Origin: an uncultured Oscillospiraceae bacterium
Lineage (GTDB): Bacteria > Bacillota > Clostridia > Oscillospirales > Acutalibacteraceae
NCBI GenBank assembly: GCA_900556765.1
Contig: USQH01000070.1
Span: 1 to 7,253 of the forward strand
DNA: 7,253 bases
Reading direction: 5' to 3'
The notes under the pieces are model-generated. The model was not told where the DNA came from. It did not search any database and saw nothing but the letters and a program-made list of their open reading frames with translations. Below, in pieces: positions 1 through 6,494 of this stretch. The translations under genes and the position numbers were made by a program. Within the stretch, counting starts at the first letter, position 1; every line of letters starts with the position of its first letter.

Positions 1-12
1 GGGGTAAATGCG

Positions 13-219
13 ATGCCAACAGATATAGTGGTGGCAGTTATCGCCTTTGCCGGCATTGCACTCGGCACTTTCGGCGGCATACTTACATCAAGCAAGCTTA
101 TTAATCATCGAATACAGCAACTTGAAAAAAGGTGGACGAACATAACACAATATGTACAGGATTACCTCAGCAAAAGAGACCCGGAGGGTCGGGCAAAAGC
201 TCTTGAAGCATTTTCCTGA
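13..219 (+). CDS. Small phage-type membrane-anchored protein, possibly frameshifted
   Basis: This is a 68-residue ORF. Residues 4-24 form a hydrophobic, glycine-rich segment (DIVVAVIAFAGIALGTFGG), followed by a polar stretch S-S-K-L-I-N-H-R-I-Q-Q-L-E-K. From memory this resembles a widespread family of small clostridial phage proteins often lying near lysis genes: one N-terminal membrane segment, then SSKLTxYRIxQLEKKV and a coiled coil. Here the likeness stops after QLEK. In the -1 frame from the A6 run at 125-130 the next residues are K-V-D-E-H-N, the expected continuation, so a frameshift is plausible. The frame is open to the left edge, but ATG 13 is preceded by GGGG at 1-4 with suitable spacing, and the family usually starts just before the membrane segment. 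A holin-like or lysis-accessory role is inference. It may be a decayed prophage remnant or a real short protein. Confidence 0.45.
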   Translation: MPTDIVVAVIAFAGIALGTFGGILTSSKLINHRIQQLEKRWTNITQYVQDYLSKRDPEGRAKALEAFS

Positions 220-360
220 TGCGAATATCCTGAAAATCCGATGCCATCATTGAGGATACAAAGTCAAACTGTGAAAATTTAAAAAATGGGCATGGCAAGC
301 ACTTGAAAATATACGGAATCCTGCCGTACGAAAATAGTGTGTTTATAATTAGAATTTTTA

Positions 361-401
361 AACGATCCTCGAAAAGTTCATTCGCTTTTTCGAGGATCGT
401 T
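361..401 (-). terminator. Intrinsic terminator of eno, possibly bidirectional
   Basis: A perfect 15-bp stem pairs 361-375 (AACGATCCTCGAAAA) with 387-401 around an 11-base loop. It begins 12 bases past the eno stop codon, where a terminator is expected. Read on the minus strand, the stem is followed by a broken T run (TTTAAAAATT). Read on the plus strand, it is followed by TTTTG at 400-404. The hairpin could therefore also stop transcription arriving from the small ORF on the left. Confidence 0.8.
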
Positions 402-412
402 TTGTGCGTGTG

Positions 413-1681
413 TTACAGAGAGGCGAAGCCGTATTTTGCGCGTTCGCCGAGCTGCTGCTCAATGCGTAGCAACTGATTATATTTCGCAACGCGGTCGCTG
501 CGCGCAGGAGCGCCTGTCTTGATCTGACCGCAATTCAGCGCAACCGCAAGATCGGCAATGGTGCTGTCCTCGGTTTCACCGCTGCGATGCGACATGACCG
601 TATTGTAATTGTTGCTGACAGCGAGCCGTATTGTCTCAATGGTCTCGCTGACCGTGCCGATCTGATTCGGCTTTATCAGAATGGCGTTTGCACTGCCGGA
701 ATTTATACCTTCGCGAAGTCGGTTGATGTTTGTAACAAACAAGTCATCTCCGACTATCTGTACATTGCCGCCGAGCCTCTGCGTAATCTTTGAAAATCCG
801 TCAAAGTCATCCTCGGCAAGCGGATCCTCGATTGAATATATGGGGTATTTCTCCGACAACTTCTGAAAATAGTTTACCAGTCCCTCGGATGTAAGCGTTC
901 GTCCGCTTTTGGGCTGAATATAGCTGCCGTTTTTGCACCATTCGCTTGCCGCGGCGTCTAATGCGATCTTAACATCACTGCCTGCTTTATATCCTGCCGA
1001 TTGAATGGCGTCGACCAGCAGCTCCAGAGCCTGCTCGTCCGACTCCAAATTGGGTGCAAATCCGCCTTCGTCACCGACGGCAGTTTGTAAATTTTTGGAT
1101 TTCAGCAGCTTTTTTAATGCGGCATATATTTCTGTTCCCATCTGCATTGCGTGAGCAAACGATTTTGCGCCGAAAGGCATTATCATAAATTCCTGAATGT
1201 CAATGTTGTTGTCGGCGTGAGCGCCTCCGTTCAAAATGTTCATCATCGGTACGGGTAAAACTGCGGCATTTACTCCGCCAATAAATTTATACAGCGGCAG
1301 TCTGTACGCCGCTGCCGCGGCTTTTACACAGGCGATAGACACGGCAAGTGTCGCATTTGCACCGAGCCGCGATTTGTTGCCCGTGCCATCGGCTTCAATC
1401 ATTATTTTGTCTGTGTCGTGAATTTCGGCGGCGTCCTTGCCGCACAACAGCTCGTTCAGCTCGGTGTTGATGTTTGCAACAGCCTGACTGACTCCTTTGC
1501 CGCCGTATTCGGTGCCGCCGTCACGCAATTCGACAGCCTCGTGTTTGCCGGTGGAAGCACCGGACGGCACGGCGCCTCTGCCGGAAAAACCGTTTTCAAG
1601 AGTTACCTCTGCCTCAACTGTCGGATTGGCGCGCGAATCGAATATTTGGCGTGCCTTGATCTCTTTAATTTTAGTATTCAT
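413..1681 (-). CDS. eno: Enolase (phosphopyruvate hydratase)
   Basis: Enolase converts 2-phosphoglycerate to phosphoenolpyruvate in glycolysis and acts in the cytoplasm as an oligomer. The 422 residues match the family's usual length. The N-terminal domain has the active-site loop PSGASTGKHEA (39-49). The barrel domain shows GGAHADNN with H155, QEFMIMP with E164, VGDEGGFAP with acid-base E205, Mg ligands D242 (LDAAASEW), E285 (SIEDPLAEDD) and D312 (VGDDLFVTN), catalytic K337 (ILIKPNQ), MSHRSGET (363-370) and K388 (KTGAPARSDR). All key residues are present. The usual SRGNPT near residue 16 reads SRANPT, a mild change. The start has GAGGTGG (complement of 1689-1695) 7 bases upstream. It is a single-gene unit, divergent from lon, ending at the hairpin 361-401. 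Confidence 0.98.
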   Translation of the reverse strand: MNTKIKEIKARQIFDSRANPTVEAEVTLENGFSGRGAVPSGASTGKHEAVELRDGGTEYGGKGVSQAVANINTELNELLCGKDAAEIHDTDKIMIEADGTGNKSRLGANATLAVSIACVKAAAAAYRLPLYKFIGGVNAAVLPVPMMNILNGGAHADNNIDIQEFMIMPFGAKSFAHAMQMGTEIYAALKKLLKSKNLQTAVGDEGGFAPNLESDEQALELLVDAIQSAGYKAGSDVKIALDAAASEWCKNGSYIQPKSGRTLTSEGLVNYFQKLSEKYPIYSIEDPLAEDDFDGFSKITQRLGGNVQIVGDDLFVTNINRLREGINSGSANAILIKPNQIGTVSETIETIRLAVSNNYNTVMSHRSGETEDSTIADLAVALNCGQIKTGAPARSDRVAKYNQLLRIEQQLGERAKYGFASL

Positions 1682-1723
1682 TTATTTACCACCTCGGATT
1701 TTATTGTTTGTATACCTTCCGTA

Positions 1724-1752
1724 ATTATACTTTTTTAAGCTGTTGAAAATGT
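1724..1752 (-). promoter_or_regulatory. Candidate eno promoter
   Basis: On the minus strand a perfect TATAAT lies at 1729-1724, about 43 bases before the eno start. The hexamer 17 bases further upstream (1752-1747, ACATTT) is a poor -35 match. A better-looking TTTACA sits about 20 bases away, which is too far for a standard spacer. The -10 call is therefore good and the -35 call weak. The -35 region overlaps the lon -35 on the other strand. Confidence 0.45.
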
Positions 1753-1783
1753 AAAGATGTTGTAGTATAATAGCTTTCAACAG
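1740..1783. repeat. 9-bp inverted repeat flanking the lon promoter
   Basis: CTGTTGAAA at 1740-1748 and its exact reverse complement TTTCAACAG at 1775-1783 bracket the lon promoter with 26 bases between. The left arm contains the -35 hexamer and the right arm covers the predicted transcription start. Because the left arm is upstream of that start, this is not an RNA hairpin of the lon message. A pair of repressor half-sites or operators is an inference from position only. Confidence 0.55.
1743..1771 (+). promoter_or_regulatory. Sigma-A promoter of the lon-engB-vanY unit
   Basis: TTGAAA at 1743-1748 and a consensus TATAAT at 1766-1771 are separated by exactly 17 bases. Transcription would start near 1778, giving a leader of about 24 bases before the lon ATG. 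I see no CIRCE element (TTAGCACTC / GAGTGCTAA) and no CtsR-type GGTCAAA tandem repeat here, so neither common Firmicutes heat-shock repressor is indicated. Confidence 0.8.
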
Positions 1784-1801
1784 AATGGGGAGATCAATTC
1801 A

Positions 1802-4192
1802 ATGAATAATAATACAATGCCTATGCTCGTACTTCGTGGAGTAGTTGTATTTCCGGGTATGCTGCTGCATTTTGACGTCGGACGAAATAAATCCGTCGCG
1901 GCGATAAATCGTGCAATGGAAACCGATCAGACCATTTTTTTGATAACTCAAAAGGATGTTACCGTCGAAGATCCGAAGCCGAACGAATTGTACAATATCG
2001 GCTGTATTGCCGTCGTTAAACAAGTGCTGAAAATGCCGGGCGATGCACTTCGCGTAATGGTAGAGGGCGTTTGCCGCGCCAGAGTGGACGAAGTCGTTGC
2101 CGACAAACCGTGCTACTACGTTACCGTTACCGAGTGCATAGAAAAGTATTCACGCGCGGCAGAACTTAAAAAGGTTGCGCTTATCCGCACAGCTCGGGAA
2201 GCGCTGGAGCAGTATTCGTCGCTGTCGCCGAGATTGTCGGCAGATGTGCTTAATCACGCGATGGTCGACGGAGATACAGGTCATCTTGCCGACTATATTG
2301 CCGCAAATATTCCGTTGCAGTATCAGGACAAGCAGGCTATATTAGAGTCGCTCAGTCCGGTCGCAAGGCTTCAGCAGCTTATAGTAATTATAAACCGTGA
2401 GTGCGAGATACTGCGTTATGATAACGAAATTAACAGCATCGTTCAGAAAAACATTGATGAAAACCAGCGCGAGTATTACATTCGTGAGCAGTTAAAGGTG
2501 CTTAACGACGAGCTCGGAAACGGATATGAGGAAGAGGACGACCTGCGCGAATACAGGGAAAAGATCAAAAAGCTGAAGGCGTCCGACGTAGTAAAGCAAA
2601 AGCTTGATAAAGAGGTTGCGAAGATCGAAAAAATGCCGCAAGGCTCCCATGAGGAAACGGTCATACGCGGCTATCTTGATACCTGCCTTGAATTGCCGTG
2701 GGAAACCTATTCAAAGGATTCGATAGACATCGAAAAATCGCGCAAGATACTTGAGCGTGAACATTACGGGATGACAGATGTTAAACGCCGTATTATCGAG
2801 TTGCTTGCCGTTAAAAAGCTGTCGCCCGATATCAGCGGTCAGATAATCTGTCTTGTCGGCGCGCCCGGTGTAGGAAAAACATCGGTCGCTCGTTCGATAG
2901 CCAAGTGCATGGGGCGAAAATTCGCCCGAATTTCACTCGGCGGAATTAAGGACGAGTCGGAGATTCGCGGTCACCGCCGTACATATATCGGCTCGATGCC
3001 GGGACGCATCATTGCCGCCGTCTCCGAAACAGGAGTGTCAAATCCGCTGATCCTTCTTGACGAGATTGATAAGATCGGCAGTGATTTTAAGGGCGATTGC
3101 TCGGCGGCGCTGCTTGAGGCGCTTGATCCCGAGCAAAACAGCACCTTCCGCGATCATTTCATTGATCTGCCGTATGACCTTAGCCACGTACTGTTTATTA
3201 CCACAGCGAATGATGAAAGTGCCATTCCGGGACCGCTGCGCGACCGCATGGAACTGATCGAGCTGCCGAGCTATACACGCGAGGATAAGTTCAGGATTGC
3301 GACGAAATATCTCGTTCCGAAGCAGATTAAAAAGCACGGCATGACACCGAAAAATTGCAAAATTACGCAAAACGCTGTCTACGAGGTGATAGATTATTAT
3401 ACTCGCGAGGCAGGTGTGCGTAAGCTGGAACAAAACATTGCCGCGCTTTGCCGTATGGCGGCGGTCGATTTGGTTGAAAATAAACGCACGTCTGTGCGTA
3501 TTGACGCAAAAGATGTTAATAAACAGCTCGGCGTCAGAAAATATCGACCCGAAACAGTTGTCGATTGCTTTGACGAGGTCGGAACGGTCAACGGACTTGC
3601 ATGGACATCTGTCGGCGGCGAGCTTATGAAGATCGAGGCGTCGGCATTGGAGGGAACGGGCAAGATCGTGCTTACCGGTTCGCTCGGCGATGTTATGAAA
3701 GAATCTGCACAGACCGCTGTCAGCTACGTTCGCAGCATTGCATCAGAGTATGGCATTGACGCGAAGTTTTACAAGAATAAGGATGTTCATATTCATGCCA
3801 CCGAATCGGCTGTGCCGAAGGACGGGCCTTCTGCCGGAATAACTATGGCTACGGCGCTTGTATCTGCGCTGACCGGTACACCGATACGGCACGACGTAGC
3901 GATGACGGGAGAGATAACTCTGCTCGGAAAGGTAATGCCTATCGGCGGACTGAAGGAAAAGACAATGGCGGCATATCGCGCAGGAATTACAAAGGTCATC
4001 GTTCCCGAGGAAAACCGTGCCGATCTTTCTGAGCTTGACGAACGCGTTAAGGAAAACATCGAATTTGTCGTCGTCAGTAACATGCAGCAGGTGCTTGATA
4101 CCGCTCTTGTCTGCAAAAAAACAAAGCCTCAGCAATGCGCACCCAAAACCAAGCAAAATTCCGCGGCAGCAGTGCCCGCCGTTACGGTGTAG
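1802..4192 (+). CDS. lon: ATP-dependent protease Lon (LonA type)
   Basis: Lon unfolds and degrades damaged and short-lived regulatory proteins as a cytoplasmic ring hexamer. The 796 residues are close to the LonA norm (about 775-785). The N-terminal substrate-binding domain begins with PMLVLRGVVVFPGM (about 6-195), followed by a helical region. The AAA+ module has Walker A GAPGVGKT (353-360), Walker B ILLDE (417-421) and PGPLRDRMELIELP with a likely sensor/arginine-finger role. The C-terminal protease domain has S677 in KDGPSAG and K720 in GGLKEK; the spacing of 43 equals that of E. coli S679/K722. The enzyme therefore looks fully active. An extra tail of about 26 residues (771-796), rich in Lys, Gln and Ala, follows the conserved end. 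GGGGAG at 1787-1792 lies 9 bases before ATG 1802. It is the first gene of a unit with engB, as in B. subtilis lonA-ysxC. Confidence 0.98.
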   Translation: MNNNTMPMLVLRGVVVFPGMLLHFDVGRNKSVAAINRAMETDQTIFLITQKDVTVEDPKPNELYNIGCIAVVKQVLKMPGDALRVMVEGVCRARVDEVVADKPCYYVTVTECIEKYSRAAELKKVALIRTAREALEQYSSLSPRLSADVLNHAMVDGDTGHLADYIAANIPLQYQDKQAILESLSPVARLQQLIVIINRECEILRYDNEINSIVQKNIDENQREYYIREQLKVLNDELGNGYEEEDDLREYREKIKKLKASDVVKQKLDKEVAKIEKMPQGSHEETVIRGYLDTCLELPWETYSKDSIDIEKSRKILEREHYGMTDVKRRIIELLAVKKLSPDISGQIICLVGAPGVGKTSVARSIAKCMGRKFARISLGGIKDESEIRGHRRTYIGSMPGRIIAAVSETGVSNPLILLDEIDKIGSDFKGDCSAALLEALDPEQNSTFRDHFIDLPYDLSHVLFITTANDESAIPGPLRDRMELIELPSYTREDKFRIATKYLVPKQIKKHGMTPKNCKITQNAVYEVIDYYTREAGVRKLEQNIAALCRMAAVDLVENKRTSVRIDAKDVNKQLGVRKYRPETVVDCFDEVGTVNGLAWTSVGGELMKIEASALEGTGKIVLTGSLGDVMKESAQTAVSYVRSIASEYGIDAKFYKNKDVHIHATESAVPKDGPSAGITMATALVSALTGTPIRHDVAMTGEITLLGKVMPIGGLKEKTMAAYRAGITKVIVPEENRADLSELDERVKENIEFVVVSNMQQVLDTALVCKKTKPQQCAPKTKQNSAAAVPAVTV

Positions 4193-4201
4193 GAGTATAT
4201 A

Positions 4202-4792
4202 ATGAATTATAATAAAGTGTATTATGAAGCATCCTACGGCACGTCTAAGCAGTTACCGACATCCGATTTTCCTGAGATTGCCTTTTCGGGTCGGTCAAAT
4301 GTCGGCAAATCCTCTCTGATGAATAAGATATTTAACCGTAAATCGCTCGTTCGCGTCAGCTCCGTGCCCGGAAAGACGATTACAGTCAATTTCTTCCGTC
4401 TCGATGACGTGCGCTTTGTCGATCTGCCGGGCTACGGCTATGCCAAACTCCCCGACAGGGAAAAAATGCGCTTTGCCGATCTAATGGAGCATTATTTTAA
4501 CAGCAATCGTGATATACGGCTGGTGGTACAGCTCGTTGACATTCGCCACGATCCGTCCAAGGATGATTTGAACATGATATCGTTCTTGAAAGAAAGCGGA
4601 TATGATTTTATCGTTGTTATGACAAAGAGCGACAAGCTTAACAAAACGCAGCTTGCCGAGCAGACCGAGCGTATAAAATCTATTGTCGGAAACTTCGGAC
4701 AGGATATTCCCGTTGTTGCCGTTTCTGCCGTAAAGGGCGATGGGATCGATGAAGTTAAAACCATAATTGAAAGTAAATTACAGAATAAATAA
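4202..4792 (+). CDS. engB: Ribosome-biogenesis GTP-binding protein EngB/YsxC/YihA
   Basis: EngB is a TRAFAC-class GTPase needed for late assembly of the 50S subunit; it is essential in B. subtilis and E. coli. The 196 residues are a normal length. All G motifs are visible: G1 GRSNVGKSS (30-38), G2 PGKT with T59, G3 DLPG (74-77, followed by YGYA), G4 TKSD (141-144) and G5 SAVKG (175-179). It starts 9 bases after the lon stop. Its Shine-Dalgarno TAGGAG (4190-4195) overlaps the lon stop codon TAG, so translational coupling to lon is likely. The lon-engB pairing is common in Firmicutes and supports the call. Confidence 0.97.
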   Translation: MNYNKVYYEASYGTSKQLPTSDFPEIAFSGRSNVGKSSLMNKIFNRKSLVRVSSVPGKTITVNFFRLDDVRFVDLPGYGYAKLPDREKMRFADLMEHYFNSNRDIRLVVQLVDIRHDPSKDDLNMISFLKESGYDFIVVMTKSDKLNKTQLAEQTERIKSIVGNFGQDIPVVAVSAVKGDGIDEVKTIIESKLQNK

Positions 4793-4806
4793 AGGAGTGG
4801 TCGTTC

Positions 4807-5736
4807 GTGCAAAAAAGATACAGTCAAATAGACAGAAGATATAATCAGCAGTATTCAATCAACAAAAAGCCGTTTTTAGCAGTTACGGCTGTTGCAGTGG
4901 TTGCGGTATTGGTTTTACTGATAGTTGCTGTTGCATGCGCGAGAAAGGACTATAAGGACTCGCTCGGAGTACTTACCGATCAGTCGTCTGACGTTATCAT
5001 CGACAGCTCCGACGTATCAACCGGCGAGTCGGATGATGTATCGTCCGGTTCGTCAATCGGCACGACATCTGCCGTATCGAGCAAAGTACCTTCGTCGACT
5101 TCATCGAGCAGTACAGCCAGCTCATCAAACAGCAAATACACCGTTTTAAATTTTGTCGGTCAGGTGGACGATTGGCGTCTGCTTCTTGCAAACCGCCTGA
5201 ACAAAGTTGAAAATTACGAGCCGGAAACCAAATATATCGGCTCGCAGTATTGCCAAGGCAGCGACAATTATCAGATAGATGCAAGGGTTTATGACGACCT
5301 GATAGAGATGATAAATGCGGCGTCTGACGACGGCGTTAAGCTGGTCGCGCTGTCGGCTTACCGCTCATACAGTCGCCAGACTACGCTGTATAACAACAAG
5401 GTGAACTATTTCCTCAAGCAGGGATATTCTCAAAAGGCAGCCGAAGAAAAGGCGGCGACCATAGTTGCTATTCCGGGTACCAGCGATCACAATCTGGGTT
5501 TGGCAATCGACTTTAACTATCTCGAGGATAAGTATGAGAATACCAAACCGCTGAAATGGCTACGCAATAACGCAGAAAAATACGGATTTGTCATGCGCTA
5601 TCCGAAAGACAAGGAAAGTGTCACCGGCGTAATATACGAGCCGTGGCATTATCGCTACGTCGGCAGGGAAAATGCGGCTGAAATGAACAGCAAAAATATG
5701 TGCCTTGAAGAATATGTTCAGTATTTGTCAAAATAA
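4807..5736 (+). CDS. VanY-type D-alanyl-D-alanine carboxypeptidase (M15 family), membrane-anchored
   Basis: This is a 309-residue zinc peptidase of the VanY/M15B type, expected to trim the terminal D-Ala from cell-wall peptides outside the membrane. A basic cytoplasmic N-terminus (1-21) is followed by a membrane segment at about 22-45, then a Ser/Thr-rich linker (about 55-110) that should span into the wall, then the catalytic domain (about 115-305). Family motifs are SAYRSYSRQ (183-191), PGTSDHNLGLAID with zinc ligands H228 and D235, and EPWHYRYVG with catalytic E278 and ligand H281. All are intact. The start is GTG, with AAGGAG (4792-4797) 9 bases upstream. It follows engB by 14 bases and probably shares the lon transcript. 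There is no vanRS, vanHAX or other resistance context, so a housekeeping wall role is more likely than glycopeptide resistance. Exact substrate (D,D or L,D) is not decidable here. Confidence 0.93.
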   Translation: MQKRYSQIDRRYNQQYSINKKPFLAVTAVAVVAVLVLLIVAVACARKDYKDSLGVLTDQSSDVIIDSSDVSTGESDDVSSGSSIGTTSAVSSKVPSSTSSSSTASSSNSKYTVLNFVGQVDDWRLLLANRLNKVENYEPETKYIGSQYCQGSDNYQIDARVYDDLIEMINAASDDGVKLVALSAYRSYSRQTTLYNNKVNYFLKQGYSQKAAEEKAATIVAIPGTSDHNLGLAIDFNYLEDKYENTKPLKWLRNNAEKYGFVMRYPKDKESVTGVIYEPWHYRYVGRENAAEMNSKNMCLEEYVQYLSK

Positions 5737-5739
5737 TAG

Positions 5740-5768
5740 TTGACATTTCCATTCGTTTGTTATAAAAT
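5740..5768 (+). promoter_or_regulatory. Sigma-A promoter of the infC-rpmI-rplT operon
   Basis: A perfect -35 TTGACA (5740-5745) and a -10 TAAAAT (5763-5768) are separated by 17 bases. The promoter begins 4 bases after the vanY stop codon. Transcription would start near 5775, giving a leader of about 165 bases before infC. No terminator separates vanY from this promoter, so some read-through from the lon unit is possible. Confidence 0.85.
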
Positions 5769-5774
5769 AGTCAG

Positions 5775-5924
5775 GTAACAAAGCAGAGCAGTTCGCTGTT
5801 CTCACCTTTTACGGTTTCGTCCGTTCGGGTCAATAACGTATTCGGCACAGTTTAATTGCGCCGTGATTATGCTTTATTGAGCACGAACAGATGATTTGAT
5901 CTGTTCGTGCTTTGATTTTATTTT
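5775..5924 (+). promoter_or_regulatory. infC operon leader, L20-type attenuator (candidate)
   Basis: The leader is structured and ends in an intrinsic terminator just before the infC ribosome binding site. An early hairpin pairs AGAGCAG (5785-5791) with CTGTTCT (5796-5802) around a TTCG loop; AGGT (5773-5776) and ACCT (5804-5807) may extend it. A small hairpin pairs ACGG (5811-5814) with CCGT (5821-5824). CTGTTC at 5796-5801 can instead pair with GAACAG at 5885-5890, the left arm of the terminator, giving a possible antiterminator. In B. subtilis, ribosomal protein L20 represses this same operon by promoting termination in the leader. Applying that mechanism here is inference from operon content and leader layout. 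Confidence 0.65.
5880..5924 (+). terminator. Intrinsic terminator inside the infC leader (attenuator)
   Basis: A perfect 13-bp stem pairs AGCACGAACAGAT (5880-5892) with ATCTGTTCGTGCT (5899-5911) around the six-base loop GATTTG. TTTGATTTTATTTT follows at 5911-5924. The Shine-Dalgarno of infC begins at the next base, so this hairpin lies between promoter and operon and must be conditional. Confidence 0.85.
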
Positions 5925-5943
5925 GGAGGTGCTATATCCCATT
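5925..5943 (+). promoter_or_regulatory. Ribosome binding site that places infC at an ATT start
   Basis: GGAGGTG at 5925-5931 is a strong Shine-Dalgarno. No ATG, GTG or TTG lies at a usable distance behind it. The codon 10 bases after its last G is ATT (5941-5943), in frame with the conserved IF3 N-terminus SSKELAINEQI. Starting at GTG 5929 would put the start inside the Shine-Dalgarno itself. Confidence 0.85.
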
Positions 5944-6462
5944 AGCAGTAAAGAACTTGCTATCAACGAGCAAATCGTTGACAAAGAGGTACGAGTCATT
6001 TCGGACGACGGCTCCCAGCTCGGCATTATGAGTGCCAGGGACGCACAGAAGCTTGCCAACCAAAAGGAACTCGATCTGGTAAAGATCGCGCCGCAGGCAA
6101 CTCCGCCGGTGTGCAAGATCATGAATTACGGAAAATACCGATTTGAACAGGCAAAAAAAGAAAAGGAAGCCAAGAAAAATCAGCATATTGTTGAAACAAA
6201 GGAAATTCGCCTTTCTCTCAACATTGATACGCATGACTTTGAAACAAAGGGCAATCAGGCCATAAAATTCCTGAAAGCCGGCAATAAACTTAAGGTTTCC
6301 ATTCGCTTCCGCGGCAGAGAAATGGGTCACCAGAATATCGGCCTCGATAATATGAAGCGCTTTGCCGAATACTGCTCGGAGTATGGTAATGTCGAAAAGC
6401 CCGCCAAGCTTGACGGCAGAAATATGCTTATGTTTCTGGCGCCCAAGTCTGTCGAGAAATAA
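5941..6462 (+). CDS. infC: Translation initiation factor IF-3, ATT start
   Basis: IF3 binds the 30S subunit, keeps it apart from 50S and checks start-codon and initiator-tRNA pairing. From ATT 5941 the protein has 173 residues, a normal length. The N-terminal domain (about 5-75) contains INEQI, VRVISDDGSQLG and the family signature KIMNYGKYRFEQAKK (59-73). A Lys/Glu-rich linker (about 71-85) leads to the C-terminal domain (about 86-170) with KEIRLSLNIDTHDFETK and IRFRGREMGH. The next ATG in frame (6028) would remove much of the N-terminal domain. Rare AUU starts are known for infC in E. coli and some Bacillus species, where IF3 discriminates against its own start codon and so limits its own synthesis; the same autoregulation is likely here. 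It heads the operon with rpmI and rplT. Confidence 0.95.
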   Translation: MSSKELAINEQIVDKEVRVISDDGSQLGIMSARDAQKLANQKELDLVKIAPQATPPVCKIMNYGKYRFEQAKKEKEAKKNQHIVETKEIRLSLNIDTHDFETKGNQAIKFLKAGNKLKVSIRFRGREMGHQNIGLDNMKRFAEYCSEYGNVEKPAKLDGRNMLMFLAPKSVEK

Positions 6463-6494
6463 AATAACCTACAACACACAAGGGGGACTCAATA

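Noticed and set aside
125..131. Programmed -1 frameshift at AAAAAAG in the small ORF.
   Set aside because: The slippery heptamer is out of phase with the reading frame (GAA AAA AGG), and I see no strong downstream stimulatory hairpin; mutation or divergence is simpler.
312..328. Small hairpin TACGG/CCGTA in the spacer left of eno.
   Set aside because: Only 5 pairs, no T run and no gene relation; the spacer 220-360 otherwise shows nothing I can support.
344..349. TATAAT in the spacer left of eno as a plus-strand promoter.
   Set aside because: The hexamer 17 bases upstream (CTGCCG) is not a -35, and there is no plus-strand gene downstream.
1418..1738. Plus-strand ORFs of 106 and 75 residues opposite the eno 5' end.
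   Set aside because: Antisense shadows of a fully conserved enolase; no domain features.
3038..4156. Long minus-strand ORFs opposite lon (3038-3433 and 3743-4156).
   Set aside because: They lie wholly inside lon, have no family features, and are expected shadows of codon use in the real frame.
4930..4941. Lipobox in the VanY-like protein (VAVAC, Cys 44).
   Set aside because: The position three before the cysteine is Ala rather than Leu, and the long hydrophobic segment preceded by 21 polar residues fits a plain N-terminal membrane anchor better.
4807..5736. Glycopeptide-resistance gene vanY.
   Set aside because: The fold and motifs match, but no vanHAX, vanRS or vanZ genes are near; the neighbours are housekeeping genes.
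5896..5940. Upstream extension of infC from TTG 5896 (15 extra residues).
   Set aside because: It begins in the loop and right arm of the terminator hairpin, has no Shine-Dalgarno, and encodes residues that are not part of IF3.
5874..6330. Minus-strand ORFs opposite infC.
   Set aside because: Shadows of infC; their sequences have no recognisable family pattern.
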